From assembly GCF_004123905.1 (NCBI RefSeq), contig NZ_MZXW01000016.1, positions 682,001-746,000 on the forward strand: a stretch of 64,000 nt of DNA. Reading direction: 5' to 3'. This document shows, piece by piece, positions 34,659 through 43,262 of this stretch. The position numbers were made by a program, and so were the translations under genes. The notes below the pieces were generated by a model. It saw only the letters and a list, made by a program, of their open reading frames with translations, was not told the DNA's origin and did no database searches. Position 1 is the first letter of the stretch, and each line of letters opens with the position of its first letter. The DNA is from Bradyrhizobium betae. GTDB taxonomy: Bacteria; Pseudomonadota; Alphaproteobacteria; Rhizobiales; Xanthobacteraceae.

Positions 34659-35456
34659 ATGACTGCCAACCCCGTCCTGTGGACTTTAGACGAGCGTGGG
34701 GTTGCGACCGTCACGTTGAACCGGCCGGAGGTCAACAACGCCTATGACGGTGCGCTGATCGCGGGTGTCCTCGCGGCGATGGACGAGCTGGCTAAGAAGC
34801 CGAACCTTCGCGTCGTCGTGCTCAAGGGCAATGGCAAGCATTTCCAGGCCGGTGCCGACCTGAAATGGATCAACGGCGTGCGGCCGCAATCGCCCGAGGC
34901 CAATGAGGCGGCGTCGCGGGCGACATTCGAGGCCGTGCAGCGGCTCAACACCCTCCCGATCCCAACGGTCGCGCTGGTGCAGGGCGGCTGCTTTGGCGGC
35001 GGCACCGGCGTGATCGCGGCCTGCGATGTCGTGATCGCCGCGGACAACGCGCTGTTCTCGATCACGGAGGTCCGCTGGGGCCTGACGGCCGCCATCATCA
35101 TCCCGCAGCTCTGCGATGCCATTGGTGTACGGCAAGTCCGCCGGTACGCGTTGACCGGCGAACGGTTTGGCGCCGAGGACGCCCGGCGCATCGGCCTTGT
35201 GCATGACGTGGTGCCGCTCGCCGATCTCGAAGCCGCAGGCGCCAAGGTCGTCGAGCAGCTGCTGGCCAACGGCCCGGAGGCGATGGCCGAGACCAAGCGG
35301 CTGGCGCTGGAGAGCTCGTTCGGCGGAATGGCGGTGGACGATGCGGCTTACACGCGGCTCGTTCAGCTGCATTCGCTCAAGCGCCAGAGCGCTGAGGCGG
35401 CGGAAGGGCTGGCGTCATTCGCCGAGAAGCGGGCGGCGAATTGGGGAAGTGCTTAA
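34659..35456 (+). CDS. Enoyl-CoA hydratase/isomerase family protein (methylglutaconyl-CoA hydratase-like)
   Basis: The 265-residue protein starts at the ATG 34659 with CGGAGGATC upstream. The crotonase signatures are LNRPEVNNAYDGALI, LKGNGKHFQAGADLKWINGV and VQGGCFGGGTGVIAACDVVIA. ITEVRWGLTAAIIIPQLCDAIG covers the catalytic loop. The overall pattern is close to methylglutaconyl-CoA hydratase (LiuC-like) proteins of leucine degradation, but no other liu genes are nearby. It acts in the cytoplasm on a CoA thioester. Confidence 0.88.
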   Translation: MTANPVLWTLDERGVATVTLNRPEVNNAYDGALIAGVLAAMDELAKKPNLRVVVLKGNGKHFQAGADLKWINGVRPQSPEANEAASRATFEAVQRLNTLPIPTVALVQGGCFGGGTGVIAACDVVIAADNALFSITEVRWGLTAAIIIPQLCDAIGVRQVRRYALTGERFGAEDARRIGLVHDVVPLADLEAAGAKVVEQLLANGPEAMAETKRLALESSFGGMAVDDAAYTRLVQLHSLKRQSAEAAEGLASFAEKRAANWGSA

Positions 35457-35473
35457 GCCCAAACACTCAGCGT

Positions 35474-35544
35474 GTAGCCAGGATGGAGCGCAGCGCAATC
35501 CGGGGCCGGCGTCCCCGTATTCCGCTGCGCTCCATACGGGCTAC
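35474..35544. repeat. Palindromic repeat between hydratase and LysR genes
   Basis: The outer GTAGCC / GGCTAC ends flank GATGGAGCGCAGCG and CGCTGCGCTCCAT arms, with an inner GGCGTCCCCG loop. It belongs to a third dispersed type and sits between convergent genes. Confidence 0.8.
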
Positions 35545-35555
35545 GGCACCGCAAT

Positions 35556-36440
35556 TCACAGCGACGGCGCGAGTGATGCTTTCAGCAAAGTCAGCAGCGC
35601 CTGCACCGCGGCGGCGTTGCGTCGCCGTTCGGGGATCGCCGCCTTCACCCACAATTCCGGAATCGGAAAGTCGCGCAGCACCGGCTTGAGCGTGCCATTA
35701 CGCAACGCGTCTGCGACGAGATAATGCGACATCAGCGCGATGCCGTTGCCGGCGATCGCGCTGCGCGCCAGCACATGGCCTTCGTTGGAGGAGAGCAGCG
35801 GGCTGACCTGGATGCTGATGCGGCCGCGTGGCCCCTCAAAGATCCATTCGGGGCCGGTCGGCATAAAGCTGAGGCAGCGGTGCTCGACGAGATCGCGCGG
35901 ATGTTTTGGCGTGCCGTGCTTCTTCAAATAGGCCGGCGAGGCGCAGAGCAGCCGCTTCAGTGCACACAGCGGTTCGTCGACCACGCCGCCGAAGGAATGC
36001 GGGAAGGCGCCGATGGCGATGTCAAAGCCTTCGGTGACGGGATCGACGGGACGATCGATCAGCACGATCTCGAGTTTTAGCCGCGGGTTCTGCGTCTGGA
36101 ACGTGCTGAAGACATCGGCGAGCCGCGCCACGGTGAGCGAGGTCGGTGCCTTGATGCGGAGGTGATCGACGAGGTCGTGCCCCTTCTCGCCCATCCGCGA
36201 GAGCAGATCGGTGGCGTCGGTGACGACGCCACGCGAGCGATGGACGTAGCGCTGGCCGGCGTCGGTGAGCCGCAATTGCCGGGTCGAACGGTGAAACAAC
36301 GGCGTGCCGATCCGCGCTTCCAGCTGCGTGACGCGTTTTGCGACAACCGAGGTGGAGACGCCAAGCTTTCGCCCGGCGGCCGAGAATCCGCCGGCGTCCG
36401 CGGTGGCGAGGAAGGCCCGAAGGTTCACCAGGATGTCCAT
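35556..36440 (-). CDS. LysR-family transcriptional regulator
   Basis: This 294-residue protein opens with ILVNLRAFLATADAGGFSAAGRKLGVSTSVVAKRVTQLEARIGTPLFHRSTRQLRLTD, the winged helix-turn-helix. A DmlR/CrgA-like effector domain follows (HLRIKAPTSLTVARLADVFSTFQTQNPRLKLEIVLID). It is divergent from the FAD-oxidoreductase gene at 36552 with a 111-base gap and is the obvious candidate to regulate that gene and the transporter behind it. Confidence 0.9.
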   Translation of the reverse strand: MDILVNLRAFLATADAGGFSAAGRKLGVSTSVVAKRVTQLEARIGTPLFHRSTRQLRLTDAGQRYVHRSRGVVTDATDLLSRMGEKGHDLVDHLRIKAPTSLTVARLADVFSTFQTQNPRLKLEIVLIDRPVDPVTEGFDIAIGAFPHSFGGVVDEPLCALKRLLCASPAYLKKHGTPKHPRDLVEHRCLSFMPTGPEWIFEGPRGRISIQVSPLLSSNEGHVLARSAIAGNGIALMSHYLVADALRNGTLKPVLRDFPIPELWVKAAIPERRRNAAAVQALLTLLKASLAPSL

Positions 36441-36551
36441 CTCGACCTTTCTCGATTCGCGAAAGCTGATCGCTTATTTTGGTGGATTGTAGCCCGGCTC
36501 GCGTTAATTCATAGTCGGCGCCAAGCAAGATTTTCAGGGACAGGACGCGCC

Positions 36552-37916
36552 ATGCGGGCCACGACGATCGAAGAACCAGCACGCCAAGTGCCGCTCTACG
36601 GCGAATATGAAGTCGTCGTGCTGGGCGGCGGACCAGCGGGCATCGTCGCGGCGGCGTCAGCGGCGCGCGCCGGGCGGAAGACGCTGCTGATCGAGCGCTA
36701 TGGTTTTCTCGGCGGCATGGGCACCGCTGCCGGCGTCACCAATTTCTGTGGCCTGCATGGCAATGTCTACGGCCAAGCCCATCGGCTGGTGCAGGGCATG
36801 GCGTCCGAGCTGTTGGCGCGGATCGATCGCTTGAACGGCCTGAACGCGCCGCATCTGATCCTCGGCAAGGTCTTCGCCCAGGCTTACGACACCGCGGCTT
36901 ACAAGATCGCGGCCGACGAGCTGCTGGCGAGCCACAAGGTCCACATCCTCTTCCACGCGCTTGGCGCCGGCGTGATGATGGGCGATAACAGCCGCATCGA
37001 CGCGCTGATGGTCGAGACCAAGGCCGGCCGGCAGGCGGTGCGCTCGGAGATTTTCATCGACTGCTCCGGCGACGGCGATCTTGCGGTGTGGGCCGGCGCG
37101 CCGTTCGAGATCGGCGACGAGCACGGCCATCCGATGTACCCCTCGATGATGCTCCGTCTCAACGGCATCGATCCAGAGAAGGCGGGCGATGCCTGGCGCA
37201 CCATTCCGCAATTGATGGAAAAGGCGCTCGCCGCCGGCACCCACACATTCCCGCGGAAAAGCGCGATCGTGCGGCCGCAAAAGTCCGGCATCGAATGGCG
37301 GGTGAATTTTACGCAGGTGGCGCGCGAGGACGGCCACGCCATCAATGGCGTCGAGCCCGACGATCTCACCCGCGGCGAGATCGAGGGCCGCAAGCAGGCG
37401 CTCGCGGCGTTCGAATTCCTGCGCACGGTGCCGGGGTTTGAAAAATCCTACATCGTCGACCTGCCGCCGCAGCTTGGCATCCGCGAGACCCGTCGCATCA
37501 AGGGCGGCTACCAGCTCAGCGGCGAGGATGTGCTCGGCTGCGCCTCGTTCGAGGACTCGATCGGCGTCAACGGCTGGCCGATCGAGGCCCATGTTCCCGG
37601 CGATGTCGTTTTCACTTTTCCGCCAATCCCGGAATCGCGCGGCTATAACGAGCTGCCTTATCGTATGCTGGTGCCCGAAGGCGTCGACAATCTTCTGATC
37701 GCCGGGCGCTGTGCCTCGATGACCCATGAGGGCCAGTCGGCGGCGCGGGTTTCCGGTGCCTGTTTCGTGATGGGGGAGGCAGCCGGTTCCGCCGCCGCGC
37801 TGGCGCTCTCCGGAAACCGGATTCCACGCGAAATCCCCATTGAAAAATTGCAGGAAACGTTGAAACAACAGGGCGCCTTCATCGGGCGGGACCAGCCCGT
37901 GCCCGAAGGTTTGTGA
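36552..37916 (+). CDS. FAD-dependent oxidoreductase
   Basis: The 454-residue protein starts at the ATG 36552, just before the divergent LysR gap ends; the long frame upstream is antisense to LysR. The dinucleotide motif is YEVVVLGGGPAGIVAAASAARAGRKTLLIER. The FAD motif IFIDCSGDGDLAVWAG is in the middle, and LLIAGRCASMTHEGQSAARVSGACFVMGEAAGSAAAL closes the fold. This is the FAD_oxidored (PF12831-like) pattern of unclassified FAD dehydrogenases. It is followed after 43 bases by an SsuA-type binding protein, so it may oxidise the imported compound. No catalytic residue can be named. Confidence 0.85.
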   Translation: MRATTIEEPARQVPLYGEYEVVVLGGGPAGIVAAASAARAGRKTLLIERYGFLGGMGTAAGVTNFCGLHGNVYGQAHRLVQGMASELLARIDRLNGLNAPHLILGKVFAQAYDTAAYKIAADELLASHKVHILFHALGAGVMMGDNSRIDALMVETKAGRQAVRSEIFIDCSGDGDLAVWAGAPFEIGDEHGHPMYPSMMLRLNGIDPEKAGDAWRTIPQLMEKALAAGTHTFPRKSAIVRPQKSGIEWRVNFTQVAREDGHAINGVEPDDLTRGEIEGRKQALAAFEFLRTVPGFEKSYIVDLPPQLGIRETRRIKGGYQLSGEDVLGCASFEDSIGVNGWPIEAHVPGDVVFTFPPIPESRGYNELPYRMLVPEGVDNLLIAGRCASMTHEGQSAARVSGACFVMGEAAGSAAALALSGNRIPREIPIEKLQETLKQQGAFIGRDQPVPEGL

Positions 37917-37959
37917 CAGCTGTAACAGAACGACCAAGAGAACCACTGGAGGAAACGGG

Positions 37960-38964
37960 ATGATCGGGATTGCGCGGCTCGCGGCTGCCGGCCTGGTGGC
38001 GATCATGGCGATGGGCGCAGCCCGGGCCGAAGACGCGCTGAAGGCCAAAATCGGCGTCCTCCGCCTGTCGTCCTCCGCGCCGGTCTTCATCGCCCAGGAC
38101 AAGGGCTACTTTCGTGAGGCGGGCCTCGACGTCGAGCTGAAGTTCTTCGACGCGGCGCAGCCGATCGCGGTCGCCACCACTTCGGGTGACATCGATTTCG
38201 GCGTCACCGCCTTCACTGCGGGACTCTACAATCTCGCCGGCAAGGGCGTGCTCAAAGTGATCGGCGGCATGAGCCGCGAGAAATCAGGCTATCCCCTGAT
38301 CGGCTATTTCGCCAGCAACAATGCCTATGCGAGCGGTCTGAAGACGCCGAAGGACCTCGCGGGCAAGCGCGTGGCCATGACGCAGGTCGGATCGAGCTTT
38401 CACTATTCGCTCGGCCTGCTTGCCGACAAATACGGTTTCAAGCTCGCCGAGGTGAAGATCGTCCCGCTGCAATCGCTGTCGAACGCGGCTGCCGCCTTGA
38501 AAGGCGAGACCGTCGATGCGGCGCTGCTGCCGATCTCCACCGCGCGCAAGCTGATGGACGAGGGCGGGGCAAAGTTTCTGGGCTGGGTCGGCGACGAGAC
38601 GCCCTGGCAGCTCGGCGCGGTGTTCGCTTCGCCGAAGACGCTGACCAACAAGCCGCTGGTGACAAAGTTGCTCGGCGTGCTGGCGAAAGCCGACCGCGAA
38701 TATCACGACGTCGTCCTCGCCGCGATGAAGGACGGTGTTGCCCCGATCAACGAGCAGACAAAACCGCTGCTGGAGATCATCGCCAAATACACCAATCTGC
38801 CGGTCGAGCAGGTGGTCGGCAATTGCGCCTATATCGATCCCGACGGCAAGCTCGACGTGAAGAATGTCGACAACCAGATCAAATGGCTCCAGGAGCAGGG
38901 CTTTGCCGACAAGGGTTTTGATGCGAATGCGATCATCGCCAAGGAATTCGTGAAGGCGGATTGA
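37960..38964 (+). CDS. SsuA/NMT1-type ABC transporter substrate-binding protein
   Basis: This 334-residue protein has a signal peptide ending near GAARA-ED, then KAKIGVLRLSSSAPVFIAQDKGYFREAGLDVELKFFDAAQPIAVATTSGDIDFGVTAFTAG, the sequence pattern of nitrate/sulfonate/taurine-type binding proteins. It works with the ATPase and permease encoded at 39153 and 39919. A palindromic repeat lies between the binding protein and the ATPase genes. The ribosome site GGAGGAAACGGG is strong. The ligand is unknown; the aromatic gene cluster next door makes an aromatic or sulfonated acid possible. Confidence 0.88.
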   Translation: MIGIARLAAAGLVAIMAMGAARAEDALKAKIGVLRLSSSAPVFIAQDKGYFREAGLDVELKFFDAAQPIAVATTSGDIDFGVTAFTAGLYNLAGKGVLKVIGGMSREKSGYPLIGYFASNNAYASGLKTPKDLAGKRVAMTQVGSSFHYSLGLLADKYGFKLAEVKIVPLQSLSNAAAALKGETVDAALLPISTARKLMDEGGAKFLGWVGDETPWQLGAVFASPKTLTNKPLVTKLLGVLAKADREYHDVVLAAMKDGVAPINEQTKPLLEIIAKYTNLPVEQVVGNCAYIDPDGKLDVKNVDNQIKWLQEQGFADKGFDANAIIAKEFVKAD

Positions 38965-38987
38965 TTGATGCGCGCACCCTTCTCGCT

Positions 38988-39131
38988 CCGTCATCCTGAG
39001 GTGCGAGCTCGGCCGTGCGAGAACACGGCGGGGCGAGCCTCGAAGGATGTACGGCCGAGCTGCATCCGGGCCGTTCATCCTTCGAGGCTCGACTTGCGGC
39101 GTGCCGCAAGTCGAGCACCTCAGGATGACGG
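38988..39131. repeat. Dispersed palindromic repeat, family B copy 2
   Basis: The perfect 17-base arms CCGTCATCCTGAGGTGC (38988-39004) and GCACCTCAGGATGACGG (39115-39131) enclose further inverted segments (CCTCGAAGGAT / ATCCTTCGAGG). It interrupts an ABC operon between the binding-protein and ATPase genes. Confidence 0.92.
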
Positions 39132-39152
39132 CTTGAGAGTGGAGGGCACCGC

Positions 39153-39926
39153 ATGGACCTGATCGCCAACCACATCTCCCACCGCTTCGGCGATCTCGCC
39201 GTGCTCGACGACGTCTCCTTCGCCGTCAGTGCCGGCGAAGTGGTGGCGATCGTCGGTCCGTCCGGCTGCGGCAAGAGCACGCTGCTGTCGATCCTCGGCG
39301 GGCTGTTGCAGCCGACCTCCGGCGCGCCCGAGCTGCGCGGTGCGCCGCCAGCGGACAGTCTCAATCCGCTGACCTTCGTGTTCCAGGATTTTGCGCTGCT
39401 GCCCTGGGCGACGGTCGAGGAGAACGTCGAATTCCCGCTGCTGCACACGCAGCTCTCGGCAACGCAGCGCCGCGCGCTGGTCGAGGATGCTCTGCGCCGC
39501 ACCGGGCTGACCGATTTTCGCAAAACCTATCCAAAGCAGCTGTCCGGCGGCATGCGCCAGCGCGTCGGCATTTCGCGCGCACTTGCGGTGAAGCCTGCCA
39601 TCCTGCTGATGGACGAGCCGCTCTCGGCGCTGGACTCGCAGACGCGCGAGCTGCTGATGGAGGATTTCGTCCGCCTGCTCGCCGATGGCGGCATGGGCGC
39701 GGTCTATGTCACCCATAATCTCGAGGAGGCGGCACGGCTCGCCGACCGCATCGTGGTGCTGTCGCGCCGCCCGGGCCGCATTCGCGAGGTCGTGACGGTG
39801 CCGATGACGCGCGCCGCGCGCGGTGAAGCAGCTGCGCGTGAAAAGCTGCTCGCGCTTCAGAACCAGATCTGGTCGCTGATCCGCAACGAGGCGATCGATG
39901 CCGAGCGCGAGGTCCAGCATGCTTGA
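39153..39926 (+). CDS. ABC transporter ATP-binding protein (SsuB/TauB type)
   Basis: The 257-residue protein has Walker A GPSGCGKSTLLSIL near residues 35-45. The Q-loop lies in FVFQDFALLPWATV, the signature is LSGGMRQRVGISRAL, and Walker B with its Glu is ILLMDEPLSALD. The H-loop is YVTHNLEEAARL. It hydrolyses ATP for the adjacent permease. Its stop overlaps the permease ATG by eight bases, so the two are translationally coupled. Confidence 0.95.
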   Translation: MDLIANHISHRFGDLAVLDDVSFAVSAGEVVAIVGPSGCGKSTLLSILGGLLQPTSGAPELRGAPPADSLNPLTFVFQDFALLPWATVEENVEFPLLHTQLSATQRRALVEDALRRTGLTDFRKTYPKQLSGGMRQRVGISRALAVKPAILLMDEPLSALDSQTRELLMEDFVRLLADGGMGAVYVTHNLEEAARLADRIVVLSRRPGRIREVVTVPMTRAARGEAAAREKLLALQNQIWSLIRNEAIDAEREVQHA

Positions 39927-40737
39927 TCGCGCGGGCAAGCCTGTGAAGGACGACACGACACGGCGCGTCCGGTTTCGCGGCGCGGGCTTCGTGCCCGCGT
40001 CGAGCCGTTTTGGTGGCTGGATCGCGCTCGCCCTCGTCATCGCGATCTGGCAGGCCGCCGGCAGCGCCGGCCTCGTCAATCCGCTGTTCCTGCCGGCGCC
40101 ATCCGCAATCGTGCGGGCGATCTACGAGCTCGCCAAGTCGGGTGCGCTCTGGCAGCACCTCTCGGCCTCACTGCTCCGCATCGGTGTCGGCTGGGTGCTG
40201 GGGACCGCGGCCGGCGTCGCCGTCGGCTTCGCCATCGGCCTGTCGCGGCTGGCGCGCAGCGTCGGCATCACCTTCATCTCGGCGCTGTTCCCGATCCCGA
40301 AGATCGCGCTGCTGCCGCTGTTGATCCTCTGGCTCGGCATTGGCGAAGAGCCGAAGATCGCGACCATTGCGTTAGGGGTGTTCTTCTCGACCGCGATCTC
40401 GGTCTATAGCGGTGTCGATGCGGTGCCGCGCAACCTCATCCGCATGGCGCAGAGTTTCAACGTCCCCTTCGCCACCATCGTGCGCAAGGTGGTTTGGCCG
40501 GGCGCGCTGCCCGCGATCCTCGCCGGCTTCCGTATCACGGCGTCAGTGGCACTCTTGCTCGTCGTCAGCGCCGAAATGATCGGCGCGCAATACGGCATCG
40601 GCGCTTTCGTGCTCCAGGCCGGCAATCTGATGCAGACCGATCAGCTGCTCGCGGGCGTGGTGATCCTGTCGGTGTTCGGGCTGGTGGTGGGGAAGGTGAT
40701 CGGCTGGCTGGAGACAAGGTTGTTGCACTGGCGGTAG
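39919..40737 (+). CDS. ABC transporter permease (SsuC/TauC type)
   Basis: This 272-residue protein starts at the ATG 39919 within the ATPase 3' end. A cytoplasmic N-terminus of about 38 residues precedes six hydrophobic helices, starting WIALALVIAIWQAAGSAGL. The EAA-type loop MAQSFNVPFATIVRKVVWPGALPAILAGFRI contacts the ATPase, and the sequence LFLPAPSAIVRAI is typical of the SsuC/TauC group. It forms the membrane channel for the SBP at 37960. Confidence 0.93.
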   Translation: MLDRAGKPVKDDTTRRVRFRGAGFVPASSRFGGWIALALVIAIWQAAGSAGLVNPLFLPAPSAIVRAIYELAKSGALWQHLSASLLRIGVGWVLGTAAGVAVGFAIGLSRLARSVGITFISALFPIPKIALLPLLILWLGIGEEPKIATIALGVFFSTAISVYSGVDAVPRNLIRMAQSFNVPFATIVRKVVWPGALPAILAGFRITASVALLLVVSAEMIGAQYGIGAFVLQAGNLMQTDQLLAGVVILSVFGLVVGKVIGWLETRLLHWR

Positions 40738-40744
40738 CCACGCC

Positions 40745-40831
40745 CGTCATTGCGAGCGCAGCGAAGCAATCCAGAATCTTTCCGCCGCGGGATTCTGGAT
40801 TGCTTCGTCGCAAGAGCTCCTCGCAATGACG
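40745..40831. repeat. Dispersed palindromic repeat, family A copy 5
   Basis: It begins CGTCATTGCGAGCGCAGCG and ends GAGCTCCTCGCAATGACG. Its right arm carries the GTCGCAAGAGCTC variant that is seen in the left arm of copy 2. It lies between the convergent permease and dioxygenase genes. Confidence 0.9.
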
Positions 40832-40854
40832 AATGTGGTTAGCAGGCGACGCCG

Positions 40855-41895
40855 TCACGCGTTTCCACGATCCTCGCGAAACAGATCCAGTTTCTGCTGC
40901 ACCGGCCGGTCCGAGAAGCTGAACAGCACGGCATCGTCATCCGCCTCGTGCGTCACCCATTGCCAGCTCGGCACCACGAACAGATCGCGCGGGCCCCATT
41001 CGAAAACGGCGTCGCCGATCCGGCTGCGTCCCCGGCCCTCGATCGGGCAGAACACCGTCGCATCCGTCGCGCGATAGCGCGCGGTCTCAAATCCCTTCGG
41101 CAGCAGTTGGATGAACGTCCCGATGGTGGGCATCGCGAAATCGCCGGTCTCGGGATTGCTGAACTTCAGCTTCAACCCGTGGCAGGCGTCCCACTCCTGG
41201 CTCGCCCTCGCCTTCTCCAGCGCTTCGCGGGTGTAGGCATAGGGATAGCTGAAGATCGGCGAGGTCTTCGAGCTTCTCTTGACGTCGACGGGCAGCAGAT
41301 TATGGCCGTAACGGGCAAAGCTGTCGCCGGCGGGCCTTGTGATCTTCTGCTGGTCTTCCTTGGATCCTTCCGCGAAGGAGCAGTCGAAGAACTGCACCAG
41401 GGGAATGTCGAGACCGTCGAGCCAGAACATCGGCTCGTCGGTCTCGTTGGAATGATCGTGCCAGGTCATCGACGGCGTGATGATGAAGTCGCCCGGCTCC
41501 ATCGCGGTGCGCTCGCCGTCGACAGCGGTGTGGGCGCCCTTACCTTCGAGCACGAAGCGCAGCGCCGACTGGCTGTGGCGGTGCGCGGGCGCGACGTCGC
41601 CGGGGACCACCATCTGCACGCCCGCATAGAGCGAGGTCGTGATTTTTGATTGGCCGCGCAGGCCGGGGTTTTCGAGCACCAGAACGCGCCGCTCGGCTTC
41701 CTTGGCGGTGATCAGCTTGCCGGCCTCCGTCATGTAGTCGCGGATGACATCGAACTTCCAGAGGTGCGGCCGGCAGGCGCTCTTGGGCTCCGGGGTGATC
41801 AAATCGCTCATCACCGTCCACAGCGCGGTGAGATTTTCGCCGTCGATCTTCTTGTAGAACGCCTCGCGTTCCGGCGTCTTTGTCACGGCTTCCAT
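40855..41895 (-). CDS. Gentisate 1,2-dioxygenase-family bicupin
   Basis: The 346-residue protein starts at the ATG 41895. It has two cupin barrels. The first carries the iron motif VVPGDVAPAHRHSQSALRFVLEG with His105 and His107, then GDFIITPSMTWHDHSNE with His146. The second lies at about residues 245-335 and ends WQWVTHEADDDAVLFSFSDRP. Gentisate dioxygenase opens gentisate (2,5-dihydroxybenzoate) to maleylpyruvate using Fe(II) and oxygen. The divergent isomerase gene acts on that product. The promoter overlaps a palindrome described separately. Confidence 0.9.
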   Translation of the reverse strand: MEAVTKTPEREAFYKKIDGENLTALWTVMSDLITPEPKSACRPHLWKFDVIRDYMTEAGKLITAKEAERRVLVLENPGLRGQSKITTSLYAGVQMVVPGDVAPAHRHSQSALRFVLEGKGAHTAVDGERTAMEPGDFIITPSMTWHDHSNETDEPMFWLDGLDIPLVQFFDCSFAEGSKEDQQKITRPAGDSFARYGHNLLPVDVKRSSKTSPIFSYPYAYTREALEKARASQEWDACHGLKLKFSNPETGDFAMPTIGTFIQLLPKGFETARYRATDATVFCPIEGRGRSRIGDAVFEWGPRDLFVVPSWQWVTHEADDDAVLFSFSDRPVQQKLDLFREDRGNA

Positions 41896-41924
41896 GGCGC
41901 GCCTCCAATCGTTTTTTCTGTAGA

Positions 41925-41942
41925 TTGACAGCATACTGACAA
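41925..41942. promoter_or_regulatory. Palindromic operator candidate (MarR type), site 1
   Basis: TTGACAGCATACTGACAA is palindromic as TTGnCAGnATnCTGnCAA, extended by AGATTG/CAATCT flanks. It sits between the divergent dioxygenase and isomerase-MarR genes, over the dioxygenase -10 element. Fifteen of 18 bases match site 2 at 46055. Confidence 0.7.
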
Positions 41943-41957
41943 TCTTTGTAGCGTCAA
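41930..41957 (-). promoter_or_regulatory. Putative dioxygenase promoter
   Basis: On the minus strand, -35 TTGACG (41957-41952), a 16-base spacer and -10 TATGCT (41935-41930) are present. The -10 lies inside operator site 1, which fits repression. Confidence 0.55.
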
Positions 41958-42005
41958 TGGCAGCCAAGATTGCTAAGTAATGAGAAAATTCACGGGAGGG
42001 CTTTG

Positions 42006-42638
42006 ATGAAGCTGCACGGCTATTTCCGCTCCAGCGCCGCCTATCGCGTGCGGATCGCGCTGAACCTCAAGGGCCTCGGCGCCCAGCACCTGCCGCATCA
42101 TCTCCGCAAGGGCGAACAATGTGCGCCGGCCTATCTCGCCATCAATCCGCAAGGCCTGGTGCCCGCGCTGGAGAGCGATGCGGGCGTAGTGCTGACCCAA
42201 TCGGTCGCGATCATCGAATGGCTCGACGAGACCCGCCCCCATCCGCCGCTGCTGCCGAAGGACGCGTTGCAGCGCGCCAAGGTGAGGGCGTTCGCACTGG
42301 CGATCGCCTGCGATACCCACCCGGTGCAGAATTTGAAGGTGCTGGCGCGGTTACGTGAGCTTGGCCTTGCCGAAGAGAAGGTCCAGGACTGGGCAGCCTG
42401 GGTCAACCGCGAGGGGCTGTCGGCCTGCGAAACGCTGATCAGGAACGAGCCGGGGCCGTTCTGCTTCGGCGATGCGCCGACGCTCGCCGATCTCTTCCTC
42501 GTGCCGCAGCTTGCCAATGCGCGCCGCTTCGGCGTCGACGTGTCGGCCTATCCGCGCCTGCTGAAGGCGGAAGCCGCGGCAAAAGCGCTGCCGGCCTTTG
42601 CCAACGCCGCCCCGGAGAAGCAGCCCGATGCCGAGTAA
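42006..42638 (+). CDS. Maleylpyruvate/maleylacetoacetate isomerase (glutathione S-transferase family)
   Basis: This 210-residue protein starts at the ATG 42006 with GGGAGGG upstream. The N-terminal SSAAYRVRIALNLKG is the zeta-class GST signature of maleylacetoacetate and maleylpyruvate isomerases, with INPQGLVPALESDAGVVLTQSVAIIEWLDE following. It uses glutathione to convert the cis ring-opening product to fumarylpyruvate. It is divergent from the gentisate dioxygenase gene and overlaps the MarR gene by 11 bases. The dioxygenase context favours maleylpyruvate (NagL-like). Confidence 0.88.
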   Translation: MKLHGYFRSSAAYRVRIALNLKGLGAQHLPHHLRKGEQCAPAYLAINPQGLVPALESDAGVVLTQSVAIIEWLDETRPHPPLLPKDALQRAKVRAFALAIACDTHPVQNLKVLARLRELGLAEEKVQDWAAWVNREGLSACETLIRNEPGPFCFGDAPTLADLFLVPQLANARRFGVDVSAYPRLLKAEAAAKALPAFANAAPEKQPDAE

Positions 42639-43140
42639 GCCCTCTCCTCCGATCACGATCGACGCCGTCTATGCCGCGCCGGGCTATCTGTTCCGGCGCA
42701 TGCAGCAGATCGCGGTCTCGATCTTCATGGAGGAGTGCAAGGCGTTCGACCTGACGCCGGTGCAATACGCAGCGCTGATCGCGATCCACACCCATCCCGG
42801 AATCGACGCGACGCGGCTGTCGGCGGTGATCGCCTTCGACCGCTCCACGCTCGGCAGCGTGATCGAGCGGCTGCAAGCCAAGGATTTCGTCGAGCGCAAG
42901 CCGGCGCCCGAGGACAAGCGCATCAAGCTGCTCCATCTGACGAAGTCCGGCGCGGCGATCCTGCGCGAGATCATCCCCGCCGTCGAGCGCGCCCAGGCGC
43001 GCATGCTGGAGCCGCTGAAACCCGCTGAGCGCAAGGCATTGATGGGGCTGATGGCCCAGCTCGTCGACCTCAACAACGAGGCTTCGCGGGTGCCGCTGCG
43101 GGCCGAGGATGCGCTGGAGCATCTGGGAAAGGCAGGCTGA
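42628..43140 (+). CDS. MarR-family transcriptional regulator
   Basis: The 170-residue protein starts at the ATG 42628 with GGAGAAG upstream, overlapping the isomerase stop. The winged helix region is LTPVQYAALIAIHTHPGIDATRLSAVIAFDRSTLGSVIERLQAKDFVERKPAPEDKRIKLLHLTKSG, with the beta-wing DKR typical of MarR. MarR proteins bind palindromic sites and release them on an aromatic ligand, often a CoA thioester in CoA-linked pathways. The matching sites at 41925 and 46055 are its likely operators. Confidence 0.9.
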   Translation: MPSKPSPPITIDAVYAAPGYLFRRMQQIAVSIFMEECKAFDLTPVQYAALIAIHTHPGIDATRLSAVIAFDRSTLGSVIERLQAKDFVERKPAPEDKRIKLLHLTKSGAAILREIIPAVERAQARMLEPLKPAERKALMGLMAQLVDLNNEASRVPLRAEDALEHLGKAG

Positions 43141-43148
43141 GTTTGTCC

Positions 43149-43258
43149 GCTGTCAATCCCCGCGAAGGCGGGGAATCCAGTACGCCGCGGCCTCTCGACT
43201 CAATCACAAACCGCCTCTGGAATACTGGATCGTCCGGTCAAGCCGGACGATGACAGCG
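43149..43258. repeat. Dispersed repeat element between convergent genes, family D
   Basis: GCTGTCAATCCCCGCG at the left and CCGGACGATGACAGC at the right are inverted ends. Inner hairpins CCCCGCGAAGGCGGGG and CGTCCGGTCAAGCCGGACG are present. It may serve as a terminator for both the MarR and CoA-ligase genes. Confidence 0.75.
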
Positions 43259-43262
43259 ATAC

